A DNA stretch of 64,000 bases from Desulfobacterales bacterium (GTDB taxonomy: Bacteria > Desulfobacterota > Desulfobacteria > Desulfobacterales > JAAELO01): NCBI GenBank assembly GCA_024226555.1, contig JAAELO010000154.1, forward strand, positions 1-64,000, in the 5' to 3' direction. The position numbers were made by a program, and so were the translations under genes. The notes under the pieces are model-generated. The model had not been told where the DNA came from and made no database searches. It saw only the letters and a program-made list of their open reading frames with translations. This document shows positions 48,919-58,913 of the stretch, one piece after another. Position 1 is the stretch's first letter. Every line of letters starts with the position of its first letter.

Positions 48919-51000
48919 ATGCTGGAATTTATTAAGACTGATACTGTTACCTTTTCAAAAGGTATTATTGACCACACTATAATAAGGTCAATCTGTGAGA
49001 ATAAAACTCATTATAAAAAACACAATGTATCCAGAGATACATCTGTGATAGGTTGGGGAACGAAACCAAACACAAAATCAGCTAAAAAATATGCACAAAT
49101 CCATAATCTACCATTCATAACCCTTGAGGATGGATTTATTCGTTCAATAGGTTTAGGAGTTCAAAATTCACTTTCATTCTCAATTATCTCCGATAATTCA
49201 GGCGTTTATTATGATGCTACCAGATCATCAGATCTTGAAAATATTTTAAATACACACAATTTTCAGAACGATAAAGAACTAATTGACCAAGCAAGAAAAT
49301 CAATCTCCTTAATAAAAAGACATCATATTTCAAAATACAACGCTTCACCAGATCTTGAAAATGATCAATTTCAAGAAACAGATAAAAAAAGAATTCTTAT
49401 AATAGCTCAAACTGCTGGTGATATGTCCTTACAATATGGTTTAGGAAATAATTTTTCAACAAATGACATCATAAATGCAGCGATCAATGAAAATCCAGAT
49501 GCAGAAATATTTATTAAAATTCATCCTGATGTTATTGCCGGAAAGAAAAAATCTAATTTTAATATTAAGGTTGTTTCAGAAAATTGTAATATTATTAGTG
49601 ATGAAGTGAATCCGATATCATTACTTAAAAAATTCTATAAAATCTATACTAAAACATCCCAGATGGGGTTCGAGGCGCTTCTTCTTAATAAGGAGGTTGT
49701 TTGTTTTGGGATGCCTTTTTATGCAGGTTGGGGTCTGACAGATGATAGGGTTCAATGTAAACGAAGAATACGAAAACTTACTGTGGAAGAGATCTTTGCG
49801 GGAGCTTATATTCTTTATACAAATTATTACAATCCATACACAAATCAAAAATCTGATATAGTTGATACTATTAATACTATTAAGAAATATCGAAATATTG
49901 AATTAACTAACAATGCTAATCTATATTTTTTTGGATTCTCTCTATGGAAACATTGGTTACACAAATGTTTTTTTAAATCCTATGGTAAAAATTCAATCAA
50001 CTTTTGTTCAAATCCAGCGAAGGCTATAAAAAAAGGATTTAGAGATAAGTCAAAAATCTTCATTTGGGGCAAAGAAGATTTCCTGGATATTGAAATATAT
50101 GCAAAAGAGAAAAAAATACCGGTCTATAGGGTAGAAGATGGTTTTATTCGTTCTGTATCATTAGGTTCAGATCTTACGATGCCCTATTCGTTAGTAGTGG
50201 ATTCAAGAGGGATCTATTTTGATCCAACAAAGGAGAGTGATTTAGAGGTTATATATAATACTTATGATTTTGACTCACATGAAAATATTCTTGAAAGAGC
50301 GGAAATTGTTTCAAGAAAAATAACTCAGTCAAAAATTTCAAAATACAACAACCTTCCCCACAAGAAGCTTTCAATTGACAGATCAGCTTATGACAAAATT
50401 ATTCTTATACCTGGGCAGGTTGAAGATGATGCTTCCATTCGCTTTGGTGGATATGGAATGACAAATAGTTCACTTTTGAAACAGGTTCGTAATGAAAACC
50501 CAGATTCATATCTGATTTATAAACCACATCCTGATGTTCTTGCTGGAAATAGAAAAGGCAATATTGATAAGGAATTTATGCACCAGCATTGTGATCAAGT
50601 AGCAAGAAATCAAAGTATTGACAGTTGTCTTGATGTTTCTGATGAGGTACATACAATAACCTCTTTATGCGGTTTTGATGGTTTGCTCCGGGGTAAAAAA
50701 GTAGTTACATATGGTATGCCTTTTTATGCTGGCTGGGGATTAACAGAAGATAAGCTTAAATGTAAACGTAGGACTCGCAAGCTTTCACTCTATGAACTCG
50801 TTGCAGGAGCACTTATTATATATCCAAGATATGTAAATCCAAGAACAAAGGAGTTTTGTGAGATTGAAATTGTGCTTGAAGAGATAGAAAAAGAGAAGGA
50901 AAAGTATTTTTCATCTATTTATTATAGAATAAAAAGGGACTTACGTAATTTTTTATTAAGAAAAGTCAGAAGGTTATATGAAATTATAACTTTTTCATAA
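48919..51000 (+). CDS. kpsC: Capsule beta-Kdo transferase KpsC
   Basis: A 693-residue protein made of two homologous halves. Each half has an ITLEDGFIRSIGLG or YRVEDGFIRSVSLG segment, a KIHPDVIAG or KPHPDVLAG site, and an ending GMPFYAGWGLT. In KpsC these two GT domains build the beta-linked poly-Kdo linker on phosphatidylglycerol after KpsS has added the first Kdo. ATG at 48919 is preferred over the GTG at 48913 because the purine-rich ribosome site AAGAAG abuts the latter. It is followed by kpsS. Confidence 0.93.
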   Translation: MLEFIKTDTVTFSKGIIDHTIIRSICENKTHYKKHNVSRDTSVIGWGTKPNTKSAKKYAQIHNLPFITLEDGFIRSIGLGVQNSLSFSIISDNSGVYYDATRSSDLENILNTHNFQNDKELIDQARKSISLIKRHHISKYNASPDLENDQFQETDKKRILIIAQTAGDMSLQYGLGNNFSTNDIINAAINENPDAEIFIKIHPDVIAGKKKSNFNIKVVSENCNIISDEVNPISLLKKFYKIYTKTSQMGFEALLLNKEVVCFGMPFYAGWGLTDDRVQCKRRIRKLTVEEIFAGAYILYTNYYNPYTNQKSDIVDTINTIKKYRNIELTNNANLYFFGFSLWKHWLHKCFFKSYGKNSINFCSNPAKAIKKGFRDKSKIFIWGKEDFLDIEIYAKEKKIPVYRVEDGFIRSVSLGSDLTMPYSLVVDSRGIYFDPTKESDLEVIYNTYDFDSHENILERAEIVSRKITQSKISKYNNLPHKKLSIDRSAYDKIILIPGQVEDDASIRFGGYGMTNSSLLKQVRNENPDSYLIYKPHPDVLAGNRKGNIDKEFMHQHCDQVARNQSIDSCLDVSDEVHTITSLCGFDGLLRGKKVVTYGMPFYAGWGLTEDKLKCKRRTRKLSLYELVAGALIIYPRYVNPRTKEFCEIEIVLEEIEKEKEKYFSSIYYRIKRDLRNFLLRKVRRLYEIITFS

Positions 51001-51060
51001 AATTATGTTGATATTTAAACTTACCTAATACAATCAGATAAAAACAAAGAAGAAAAACAA

Positions 51061-52323
51061 TTGAAAAAAAGAATTTTATTTTTACAAGGCCCCATGGGTT
51101 ATTTCTTTAGGAAGCTTGATTTAAGATTTCAGCGATTCGGTTATGAAACATATAAGATATGTTTTAATGGTGGGGACTATTTTTATTCAGATAAGAACAA
51201 TATTACGAATTATAACGGTACCAGGAGTAATTGGATTGAATTTATAAAATCCTATTTAATTGATAAAAAGATAACTACAATTTTTCTATTGGGTGATTGC
51301 AGGTTTTTCCATAGAAATGCTATTGAAGTTGCGAAGAAATTAAATATTGATGTTTTTGTTTTTGAAGAAGGTTATGTCAGGCCGAATTATATAACTGTAG
51401 AAAAAAATGGTGTTAATGCTTTAAGTAGTATTCCAAGAGAAAAACAATTTTATAAAAAATTACCAAATGAAAATTCTGTTGAGGAGAATAATGTTTTTAT
51501 AAAGTTTGGATACCAGAAGATGGCATTACAGGCTGCAATTTATTATTTTTTTAAGGCACTGCTAAAATTTAGATATCCATTTTATAAGCACCATCGCAAT
51601 CCTTCTGTATTTGATGAAATTCTATTTGGTATTCGTAATTTTATTAGAAAATATAAAAACAAGATTGTTGAACTGAATTTTGAAGATAGATTGAATAATG
51701 ATTTAGCTAAAAAATACTATTTTGTACCACTTCAGACTTATAGTGATTTTCAGGTTAGAATTCATTCGGACTTTGGAAGTATAGAAAGTTTTTTAAAAGG
51801 AGTAATTCTATCGTTTTCAAAAAATGCACCTAAAGAGACTTTTTTATTATTAAAGCACCATCCCATGGATAGAGGAATTAAAAATTATTCAAAACTAATA
51901 AAAAAATTAGCCTCTGAAATCGGGATAAGTAATAGAGTTATTGTTGTATCAGATGTTCATCTACCTACCTGTCTAAAAAATGCTATAGGTACGGTGACTA
52001 TAAACAGTACTGTGGGAATATCTTCTTTATACCATGGGGCACCCACACTTACTTTAGGAAGAGCTTGTTATGATATTGACGGGCTTACCTGTAAAAATAT
52101 GAAGCTTGATGACTTTTGGAATGATTTTATAAAGCCAGATAAAGATTTATTTGAGAAATTCAGGACTTATCTTATTGAAAAGACACAGACTAAGGGCTCT
52201 TTTTATAGTAGATTTCCAGATGATTTAATGGATAATTTTTCTCTTGATAGAAGAGTAGATACAGAGGATGATTATTTGAATAATTATATAGATGAAGAGG
52301 AAGTTATTTATGAGAGCCTCTAA
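51061..52323 (+). CDS. kpsS: Capsule Kdo transferase KpsS
   Basis: A 420-residue protein with the usual opening LFLQGPMGYFFRKLDLRFQR, then FVFEEGYVRPNYITVE, FVPLQTYSDFQVRIHSDFGS, LLKHHPMDRG and TINSTVGISSLYHGAPTLTL. KpsS adds the first beta-Kdo to phosphatidylglycerol; KpsC extends the chain. TTG is the start. The last codons, including the stop, fall in the left end of an element copy. Without the element the frame would continue TAT-GTA-AAA-TAA, so only the last few residues appear changed. Confidence 0.93.
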   Translation: MKKRILFLQGPMGYFFRKLDLRFQRFGYETYKICFNGGDYFYSDKNNITNYNGTRSNWIEFIKSYLIDKKITTIFLLGDCRFFHRNAIEVAKKLNIDVFVFEEGYVRPNYITVEKNGVNALSSIPREKQFYKKLPNENSVEENNVFIKFGYQKMALQAAIYYFFKALLKFRYPFYKHHRNPSVFDEILFGIRNFIRKYKNKIVELNFEDRLNNDLAKKYYFVPLQTYSDFQVRIHSDFGSIESFLKGVILSFSKNAPKETFLLLKHHPMDRGIKNYSKLIKKLASEIGISNRVIVVSDVHLPTCLKNAIGTVTINSTVGISSLYHGAPTLTLGRACYDIDGLTCKNMKLDDFWNDFIKPDKDLFEKFRTYLIEKTQTKGSFYSRFPDDLMDNFSLDRRVDTEDDYLNNYIDEEEVIYESL

Positions 52324-52477
52324 TAATCAGAATTTTTTGATGAAATACAACGTTTATAAAAGCTTTCAGTGTTATAAAATCTCTGCATAACAAAAAATAA
52401 CGAGCTGACTTTTAAAACAGTTTTTTTTTGAATATAACATAGCATTTCGGAAAAAGAGCAATTGATAGAGGTTCCCT
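52312..52477 (+). repeat. Palindromic element at the kpsS 3' end
   Basis: Left end GAGAGCCTCTAATAA (52312-52326) and right end ATTGATAGAGGTTCCCT (52461-52477), about 165 bp. TATG flanks both sides (left at 52308-52311 and right at 52479-52482), a possible short target duplication. The element supplies the kpsS stop codon (TAA at 52321-52323) and lies in the convergent interval with the phospholipase gene. Confidence 0.75.
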
Positions 52478-52502
52478 TATGTAAAATAAAAGTATTGAAA
52501 TA

Positions 52503-53276
52503 TTATATTTTTAATCCAATCATAATCGCTGAACTTTTCCTGTCATAGTCAATCAGACCATTTATCCCATATCCGTTTTCATATCTTATATAAAGCAAAG
52601 TATTAAAATATTCTCTTAATAACTTAAATTCCAATGTTAATATATGTTTCCCTCTATCTGTATTAAAGGTTCCCCCCGGGGTATATTGGTATAGTATCTT
52701 TCCATCTTCAATTATACTGCCTTCTTCATTAAATTTTGCAAAAAATGTAAAATCAAAAATACCGCAATATTCTTCATAATCAATATTTGTATTAGGTAAC
52801 CCAAAGTAATTCCTTACAGTAATGCCTCCTCCAACATTAATATCATCTCCGTAACTTACCTGAGTTTGTCCATATACATAATTAATCCCCCTTGATTTTT
52901 CGCCATCTTCTCCATTACTAATATGTGCGATTCCCATCTGATAAAAATCAAACGAATCATATCTTAAAAAACTATCTCTTTTATAGAACAGATCTGCAGC
53001 ATAATTATGTTCCATTACTGGCTTGGACTTTTCATATATCTGCCACCAGAAAGTACCAGTATAACCGAAATAGATCTGGCTTTGCCATGGTTCCATTATT
53101 TTATATTTAACTGAGAACTGACCTTTTGACTGGGTGTCTCCTTCATCGGAATCACTTTCGCCAGCTGTAACAAAATAGTTACTTTTGTATAACGAAAAAG
53201 GTGTATTTTCATATGAAAATGAATAGTTATAAAGAAATGTTGAAAATACTACGAATATTAAAATTGTTTTTTTCAT
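52503..53276 (-). CDS. pldA: Outer-membrane phospholipase A
   Basis: A 257-residue protein with a signal peptide (residues 1-21) and a beta-barrel pattern. H118, S120 and N132 have exactly the spacing of the E. coli OmpLA catalytic His142-Ser144-Asn156, in the context GIAHISNGEDGEKSRGINY. FWWQIYEKSKPVMEHNY is the other family landmark. It would hydrolyse phospholipids in the outer membrane in response to membrane stress, after calcium-dependent dimerisation. It is a single minus-strand gene that converges with the capsule operon. Confidence 0.85.
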   Translation of the reverse strand: MKKTILIFVVFSTFLYNYSFSYENTPFSLYKSNYFVTAGESDSDEGDTQSKGQFSVKYKIMEPWQSQIYFGYTGTFWWQIYEKSKPVMEHNYAADLFYKRDSFLRYDSFDFYQMGIAHISNGEDGEKSRGINYVYGQTQVSYGDDINVGGGITVRNYFGLPNTNIDYEEYCGIFDFTFFAKFNEEGSIIEDGKILYQYTPGGTFNTDRGKHILTLEFKLLREYFNTLLYIRYENGYGINGLIDYDRKSSAIMIGLKI

Positions 53277-53918
53277 TGCTTATCCTTAAATAATACTAAT
53301 CTATCTAAGTTCAAAGTTAATTAAATTTATTTTGAACACTCTTTAAAATGGCGATAAAAAATAGCCGAATTGCGAAAAATGTTAAAAATAAATATAACAG
53401 CAAATGAAAATTCAATTTTCCCTAAAGTTTTAACTTTAGTTGAATTTTAAAAAATAATTGTTGATTGTTGTGAGTTTTTAATTAATCTAAAATCAAATAA
53501 CAAAAGTTTAATTTTAGTTAAGCCTCAGGGTTATCAATAAATATTTTTCTATTTAATTCAAAATTAGAAATTATAAAAGAAGTGATTATATCTTCTTATT
53601 CTGATTTTGGATTAAGAAGTGAAATATTTAAAAATAGTGTCTGTTCCTTTTAGATTATGATTTAAATTAATTTTACGGCTTTAAAAAAACTATGTCAATA
53701 TAGAATTTATAAAAAAACAAAAATTGAGTATAATTTCATTAGCATACTCCTGACCACAGTTTACAGGCTATCAATCATATTTTATAATAAACTCAATATC
53801 TTTTGTGCTAGTAAAAAAAATTATAGAAACCACCTCAAAAAATACTAAATAAATATTTTTTCCTTAAAAAGCATGGATTCCTGACTCAGATTTGGAAATA
53901 AAAACAATCCAAATCTTC

Positions 53919-54158
53919 GAGGCTGTGTCACAAATAAGAAAATTAAATAAAAACCTCTGGATTTGCTTATAAAAACCGAAAGAAGAAATAAAATTAAAGC
54001 CTTTTATTTCTTATAGTTTATAAAAGCGACCTGATACGATTAAGAACAAGCTTTAATCAGGTTCTGGAATGACGACCGTTCGTACTAAATATTTTGAAGC
54101 TCAAATTTCAAAATATTTTCACTCTAAAGAAGAGAAAATTGATTTGTGACACAGCCTC
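53919..54158. mobile_element. MITE-like element with 17-bp inverted ends
   Basis: GAGGCTGTGTCACAAAT (53919-53935) is exactly inverted at 54142-54158 (ATTTGTGACACAGCCTC). The 240 bp between the ends encode nothing. A third related end, TTGTGACAGCCTC, lies at 54280-54292. Inside and beside it, GTTCTGGAATGACG occurs at about 54062 and 54190, with AGGAATGACGACC at about 54303. GGCTGTGTCACAAA-type ends are common on insertion sequences, so this is probably a transposase-less derivative. Confidence 0.6.
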
Positions 54159-54425
54159 ACGCTCCTAAAAAGCAAGTTTCTTGTAGCGTTCTGGAATGAC
54201 GCGCGTTCTTAGGTTTATATGGTTTCATATCTGTAACTTTCATTGTTAAAAACATGAATAATAAGGTTCAAAAATTGAATTGTGACAGCCTCAATCATTC
54301 TCAGGAATGACGACCAGTATATTTAAAAAATGTGTTATCAAACTTTTCAAAAGTTTAGAGATAAATAGAACAAAGCATTTAATTATAAGTACCTTCAAAA
54401 TTACATCATTTAATATTGTAATCTA

Positions 54426-54558
54426 AAACTAATTCTGCATCAGGTGGAATCAAAAAGTTTGGCCTGGAATTTGTAATAGATAAGTGGAAAAAGGTGATGA
54501 AATATCTGCAGTTCATTATGAAGCTGTGGATGAATACTTACCTATTTGTACATATTGA
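54426..54558 (+). pseudogene. Decayed C-terminal flhB remnant
   Basis: Translated from 54426, the DNA reads KLILHQVESKSLAWNL, then stops; after a frame change it continues from 54484 as VEKGDEISAVHYEAVDEYLP and stops at 54558. In FlhB proteins the matching C-terminal stretch is of the form VENKPLARNLY..VE.GDEIP..LYEAVAE.LAY, in the same order and spacing. Its position directly upstream of flhA is where flhB normally lies. The match is by eye and covers only about 40 residues with a frameshift and stops, so this remains a candidate. A working flhB would have to be elsewhere. Confidence 0.45.
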
Positions 54559-54675
54559 AGGTTCGAACAATGTAAATTTATCTCTGTGAATGACGATTGT
54601 TAAGCACAGGAATAACCGTTTTTTCGTCATCAATCCGACATTTTTGCCAAAAAACGGACAGATCCGGGGAATTAT

Positions 54676-56748
54676 ATGGATTGGATTAAAAAATTTTTTA
54701 GTGGGCTACTGGCAGAATCAGCTGATGTTGTAATGGTTCTTACAGTTATTGGGATTTTGTTAGCTATGGTTCTTCCCATACACCCGGTATTACTGGATCT
54801 ACTCCTAGCAATGAACATAACATTAGCTATAATAATCCTAATTACAACTATATACACTGAAACACCTCTTGATTTCTCAATTTTTCCATCTATGCTTTTA
54901 GTTCTTACTCTGTTTCGATTGTCACTGAATGTAGCTTCCACACGTCTTATTCTTCTGAATGGTAATCAGACAGGTGGTGTAGGATCAGTTATTACGTCGT
55001 TTGGTAATTTTGTGGTTGGCGGTAACTATGTTGTTGGTATGATCATTTTTGTTATTCTTGTTTTGATAAACTTCATGGTTATAACAAAAGGTTCTGGTCG
55101 TATTGCTGAAGTTGCTGCAAGATTTGCACTTGATTCCATGCCGGGTAAGCAGATGGCTGTTGATGCAGACCTGAATGCTGGTATTATCGATGAAGATGAA
55201 GCAAAGGACAGACGTAAGGAGATTGCAAGGGAATCAGAATTCCATGGAGCTATGGATGGTGCCAGTAAGTTTGTAAAAGGGGATGCCATAGCAGGTATCA
55301 TAATCACAGCGATAAATATCTGTGGTGGTTTTGTTATTGGTGTTTTTCAGAACGATATGGCTGTTATGGAAGCAGCCTCAACATATACATTATTAACAGT
55401 TGGAGATGGACTGGTTAGTCAGATCCCTGCTCTAATTATTTCCACAGCAGCCGGTCTTCTTGTTTCTAGAGCCGGTTCTGAAGAGAAGATGGGTTTTGAG
55501 TTCAAAAAACTCATTGTGGGCAAGCCGATGCCAATTTACATTGGATCTGCCGTGATATTTTTTATGGGTGTTGTTCCAGGGCTTCCCGGACCTCCCTTTA
55601 TTCTATTAGCACTTGCATTATCAGGATCTCTTTTCTGGTTTCAAAGAAAAGAGAAGAAAGCTGATGATGATGAGGTTATTGCTGATCTTGATGATGAAGA
55701 ATCAGGTCCTGAAAATGTTGAGAACTTTCTTGCTCTTGATACTATGGAGCTTGAAGTCGGATATGGTTTGATACCTCTTGTTGATAAGTCCCAGGATGGA
55801 TCACTCCTTGGAAGAATACGTTCAATAAGAAGACAATTTGCCAGTGATTTTGGTATTGTTATTCCACCTATACATATTAGGGATAATTTAAAACTTAAGC
55901 CCCCTGAATACAGATTTATTGTTAAAGGTGTGGAAATTACAAGGGGTGAGTTAATGATAAATCACTTTCTTGCAATGGATCCTGGGGATGTAGTCCAGGA
56001 GATAGAAGGAATTCCAACAACAGAACCTGCATTTAACCTTCCTGCAATATGGATTGCGGAAGAGAAAGAGGAAGATGCTAAATTTGCCGGATATACAGTA
56101 GTTGATAACTCCACTGTTTTAGCCACACATATAACTGAACTTATTAAAGAAAACTCTCCTTCACTGCTTGGAAGACAGGAAGTTCAACACCTTCTTGACA
56201 ATCTTTCAAAAACGAATCCGAAAGCTGTTGAGGAACTTGTTCCAAATCTTCTATCACTTGGGCAGGTTCAAAAAGTGCTTCAAAATCTTCTCAGTGAGAG
56301 GGTTTCAGTACGTGATTTGCTCACAGTAATCGAAACTCTTGCTGATTATGCACCAATGAGTAAAGATCCTGATCTTCTTACTGAATATGTAAGGCAACAG
56401 TTAGGTCGTTCAATTGTAGGACAATATATTCAGGCTGATAACTCTTTATCGGTCATTGCAATAGGTCAGAAAGAGGAGGAAATTATAGCCAAATCTCTTC
56501 AGCAAACTGACCAGGGTTCTTTTCTGTCACTTGATCCAACAACAGCAGAAGCTCTTATCCGTTCTGTGAAAGATGAAGTTGGAAAATGTATGAATCTGAA
56601 TATACAGCCGATTATTTTATGCTCACCAGGGATCAGAAGACATTTCAGACACTTAATAGAGCAGCATGTTCCTGCTGTAGCTGTAATTTCACATGCTGAA
56701 ATTATTCAGAATGTTAATATTAAATCAACGGGAAAGGTTTCCCTGTAA
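54676..56748 (+). CDS. flhA: Flagellar export gate protein FlhA
   Basis: A 690-residue protein of full length. About eight membrane helices lie in residues 15-330, including the FHIPEP-type region (here LLVLTLFRLSLNVASTRLIL) and SRSGSGRIAEVAARFALD-like GKQMAVDADLNAGIIDEDEA. The C-terminal cytoplasmic half (from about 350) is the FlhA ring that selects substrates. It is the ring-forming gate of the flagellar type III secretion system. GGGGA precedes the ATG. It leads the flhA-flhF-flhG-fliA operon; flhF begins without a gap. Confidence 0.96.
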   Translation: MDWIKKFFSGLLAESADVVMVLTVIGILLAMVLPIHPVLLDLLLAMNITLAIIILITTIYTETPLDFSIFPSMLLVLTLFRLSLNVASTRLILLNGNQTGGVGSVITSFGNFVVGGNYVVGMIIFVILVLINFMVITKGSGRIAEVAARFALDSMPGKQMAVDADLNAGIIDEDEAKDRRKEIARESEFHGAMDGASKFVKGDAIAGIIITAINICGGFVIGVFQNDMAVMEAASTYTLLTVGDGLVSQIPALIISTAAGLLVSRAGSEEKMGFEFKKLIVGKPMPIYIGSAVIFFMGVVPGLPGPPFILLALALSGSLFWFQRKEKKADDDEVIADLDDEESGPENVENFLALDTMELEVGYGLIPLVDKSQDGSLLGRIRSIRRQFASDFGIVIPPIHIRDNLKLKPPEYRFIVKGVEITRGELMINHFLAMDPGDVVQEIEGIPTTEPAFNLPAIWIAEEKEEDAKFAGYTVVDNSTVLATHITELIKENSPSLLGRQEVQHLLDNLSKTNPKAVEELVPNLLSLGQVQKVLQNLLSERVSVRDLLTVIETLADYAPMSKDPDLLTEYVRQQLGRSIVGQYIQADNSLSVIAIGQKEEEIIAKSLQQTDQGSFLSLDPTTAEALIRSVKDEVGKCMNLNIQPIILCSPGIRRHFRHLIEQHVPAVAVISHAEIIQNVNIKSTGKVSL

Positions 56749-57930
56749 ATGGGTGCAAAAAAATATACTGCCACAAGCCTTCAGGCCGCTGTTAATAAAA
56801 TAAAAGAAGATATCGGCCCGAATGCAATGATCCTCTCAACAAAAAGGATTCCAAGAAATCTGAGGGATCCTTACGGGCAGGATCTTTTCGAAGTTGTTGC
56901 AGCACCCCATGATTCTGATAATAAGGAATTGGTACCTCAGGAAAGCAGTGGAAACTCAGAAAGCAAAGAGATCGAGTCATATGAAGGCTCTGTCCCCACT
57001 ACTGCTCAGGATGATATGGATCCTGAACGAATTGATATTGAAACAATAAAAGCAGAGCTTGTCTCTATTAAAGAAATGTTATATCTTATAAATAGAAGTG
57101 ACGGGCTTCCTGGTCTTTTACATACGCACCCGGAATGCTTGAATATGTATGCTAAACTTGTTAAATCAGGTTTATCTGAAAGACGTTCTCAGGCATTTAT
57201 GAACAAAGGTTGTGCTTTTTTGGACTCGAGAAAGCCAGAACCTAAAGATATTGCAACAAAAGTTTTAAAAGAGATTTTAAATGTTATTAACGTTGTTAAT
57301 CTATTTGAAACTGATAGTAAGAGACCGGATAAAAAACATTTGGCAGCTTTTGTTGGACCAACTGGAGTTGGTAAAACAACTACAATAGCAAAGCTTGCAG
57401 CAGAATTGAGTTTGAAGCAGAAAAAAAGTGTGGGATTAGTATCTATAGATGGATATAGAATAGGGGCTTTAGAACAATTGAGAACGTATTCATCCATTAT
57501 GGGCCTTCCCTGTCTTCCGGCGTTTACGCCAGAGGAACTAAAACTTGCTGTTAAAAAATTGAAGAACAAGGATATTATACTGATTGACACAGCAGGACAG
57601 AGTCATTTTGATGTTGGAAGAATGAATGAACTTGCAGGATTAATTGGTGGAGATCTGTCAATATCTTGCCATCTTGTTCTAAGTGCAACAACTAACAGCC
57701 TTGACATGAAAGATGCTGGGGAAAAGTTTCAAAAACTAAACCCGGAATCATATATTTTTACAAAATTTGACGAAACACTTAGAAGAGGTGCTATAATAGA
57801 TCAGGTTCTGGATTTGAATCTCCCCATCTCATTTGTCACGAATGGGCAAAGAGTTCCGGAAGATTTTATCCAGGCAACTAAAAAAAATATCCTGAAACTT
57901 ATTTTTGAAAATAAATCTCAGGAAATATAA
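56749..57930 (+). CDS. flhF: Flagellar SRP-like GTPase FlhF
   Basis: A 393-residue cytoplasmic protein. The basic N-terminal domain (1-60) begins with MGAKKYTATSLQAAVNKIKE. A charged linker follows, then the NG GTPase domain: FVGPTGVGKTTTIAKLAAEL, LVSIDGYRIGALEQLRTYS, IDTAGQSHFD and FTKFDET. FlhF sets the site of polar flagella and recruits early flagellar components. It is counteracted by FlhG, which is encoded next. The ATG directly follows the flhA stop. Confidence 0.95.
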   Translation: MGAKKYTATSLQAAVNKIKEDIGPNAMILSTKRIPRNLRDPYGQDLFEVVAAPHDSDNKELVPQESSGNSESKEIESYEGSVPTTAQDDMDPERIDIETIKAELVSIKEMLYLINRSDGLPGLLHTHPECLNMYAKLVKSGLSERRSQAFMNKGCAFLDSRKPEPKDIATKVLKEILNVINVVNLFETDSKRPDKKHLAAFVGPTGVGKTTTIAKLAAELSLKQKKSVGLVSIDGYRIGALEQLRTYSSIMGLPCLPAFTPEELKLAVKKLKNKDIILIDTAGQSHFDVGRMNELAGLIGGDLSISCHLVLSATTNSLDMKDAGEKFQKLNPESYIFTKFDETLRRGAIIDQVLDLNLPISFVTNGQRVPEDFIQATKKNILKLIFENKSQEI

Positions 57931-57984
57931 TATTAATTATAAAAAAATTATTAAGTTCTGATAATAAGAAAATGGAGATATAAC

Positions 57985-58887
57985 GTGGATCAGGCTAGCA
58001 GCTTAAGAAAAATTGTTCGCAAGGAAAGTCAGGATCTTAAAAAGAAAAATAACAAAGGTAAAAAATCATCTGAAGATCCCAGAGTTATTTCTGTAACCAG
58101 TGGAAAAGGTGGTGTTGGTAAGACCAATATGGTTGGAAATCTTGCCATAGCATTTACGAAATTAAATAAAAATGTTCTCATTATTGATGCTGATTTGGGG
58201 CTTGCAAATATAGATATTATATTTGGTATAAAACCGAAATATAACATCGGGCATGTTCTTAACGGTGAGCAGAAACTTGAGGATGTTATCGTTGAAATAG
58301 AAAATGGGATAAAAATTATACCCGCTGGCTCGGGTTTTGCAAATCTAACTGAATTAAGTGAAATTCAGAAAATGAATCTCCTAACTGAGTTTGAATCTCT
58401 TGATGCTGAACTTGATGTTGTTCTGATCGATACAGGAGCTGGAATTTCATCAAATGTACTGTATTTTAATCTTGCTGCGGATGAATGTCTGGTTGTTGCA
58501 ACTGGTGAACCGACCTCGATGACAGATGCGTACGCAACAATAAAGGTTATGTATACACAACATGGTGTTAAATATTTTAAGCTTTTGGTTAATATGGTAA
58601 AGGACGAAGAGGAGGCAAAATATGTCTATTCTACTCTTAGTCAGGCTATGGATCAGTTTTTGAGCGGTGTTCTACTTGAATATATTGGTTTTGTACCTTC
58701 TGATGAGAAACTTGCTAAAGCGGTTGTAAGTCGAAAACCTGTTATGGAACTGCATCCGGATGCAGCATCCAGTAAAAAAGTTATGGAAATTGCAGAATCT
58801 CTTCTTAAATCACCAAAAAGAAGAGAATCTGATGGAAATATTAAGTTTTTTCTGAATCGTTTTATTGATTACAGGGTAACAGAATAA
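57985..58887 (+). CDS. flhG: Flagellar number regulator FlhG (MinD-like ATPase)
   Basis: A 300-residue ParA/MinD-family ATPase. It starts with GTG after GGAGATA. A short N-terminal tail ASSLRKIVRKE resembles the DQAxxLR motif by which FlhG stimulates FlhF. The deviant Walker A is VTSGKGGVGKTNMVGNLA, followed by IIDADLGLANIDIIFG and IDTGAGISSNV. It limits the number of flagella by acting on FlhF. fliA begins 26 bases further on. Confidence 0.94.
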   Translation: MDQASSLRKIVRKESQDLKKKNNKGKKSSEDPRVISVTSGKGGVGKTNMVGNLAIAFTKLNKNVLIIDADLGLANIDIIFGIKPKYNIGHVLNGEQKLEDVIVEIENGIKIIPAGSGFANLTELSEIQKMNLLTEFESLDAELDVVLIDTGAGISSNVLYFNLAADECLVVATGEPTSMTDAYATIKVMYTQHGVKYFKLLVNMVKDEEEAKYVYSTLSQAMDQFLSGVLLEYIGFVPSDEKLAKAVVSRKPVMELHPDAASSKKVMEIAESLLKSPKRRESDGNIKFFLNRFIDYRVTE

Positions 58888-58913
58888 AAAACCTAATTTA
58901 AGGTAAAAAAATT

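Larger units (their letters stand above)
53277..54675. other. Gene-free, decayed interval upstream of flhA
   Basis: About 1.4 kb without an intact gene. The first 600 bases, upstream of the divergent pldA, are plain A+T-rich sequence. From 53919 to about 54300 lie inverted-repeat elements (see the 53919 entry) and repeated TCTGGAATGACG motifs. At 54426-54558 there is a candidate flhB relic. The last 115 bases contain a GAATGACGA motif at 54589 and the flhA ribosome site. No flagellar promoter consensus was recognised. Confidence 0.5.

Noticed and set aside
53919-54300. Complete insertion sequence
   Set aside because: Inverted ends are clear, but the 240-bp interior has no transposase frame.
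57189-57590. 133-codon antisense frame within flhF
   Set aside because: Shadow of the conserved FlhF GTPase domain; no independent support.
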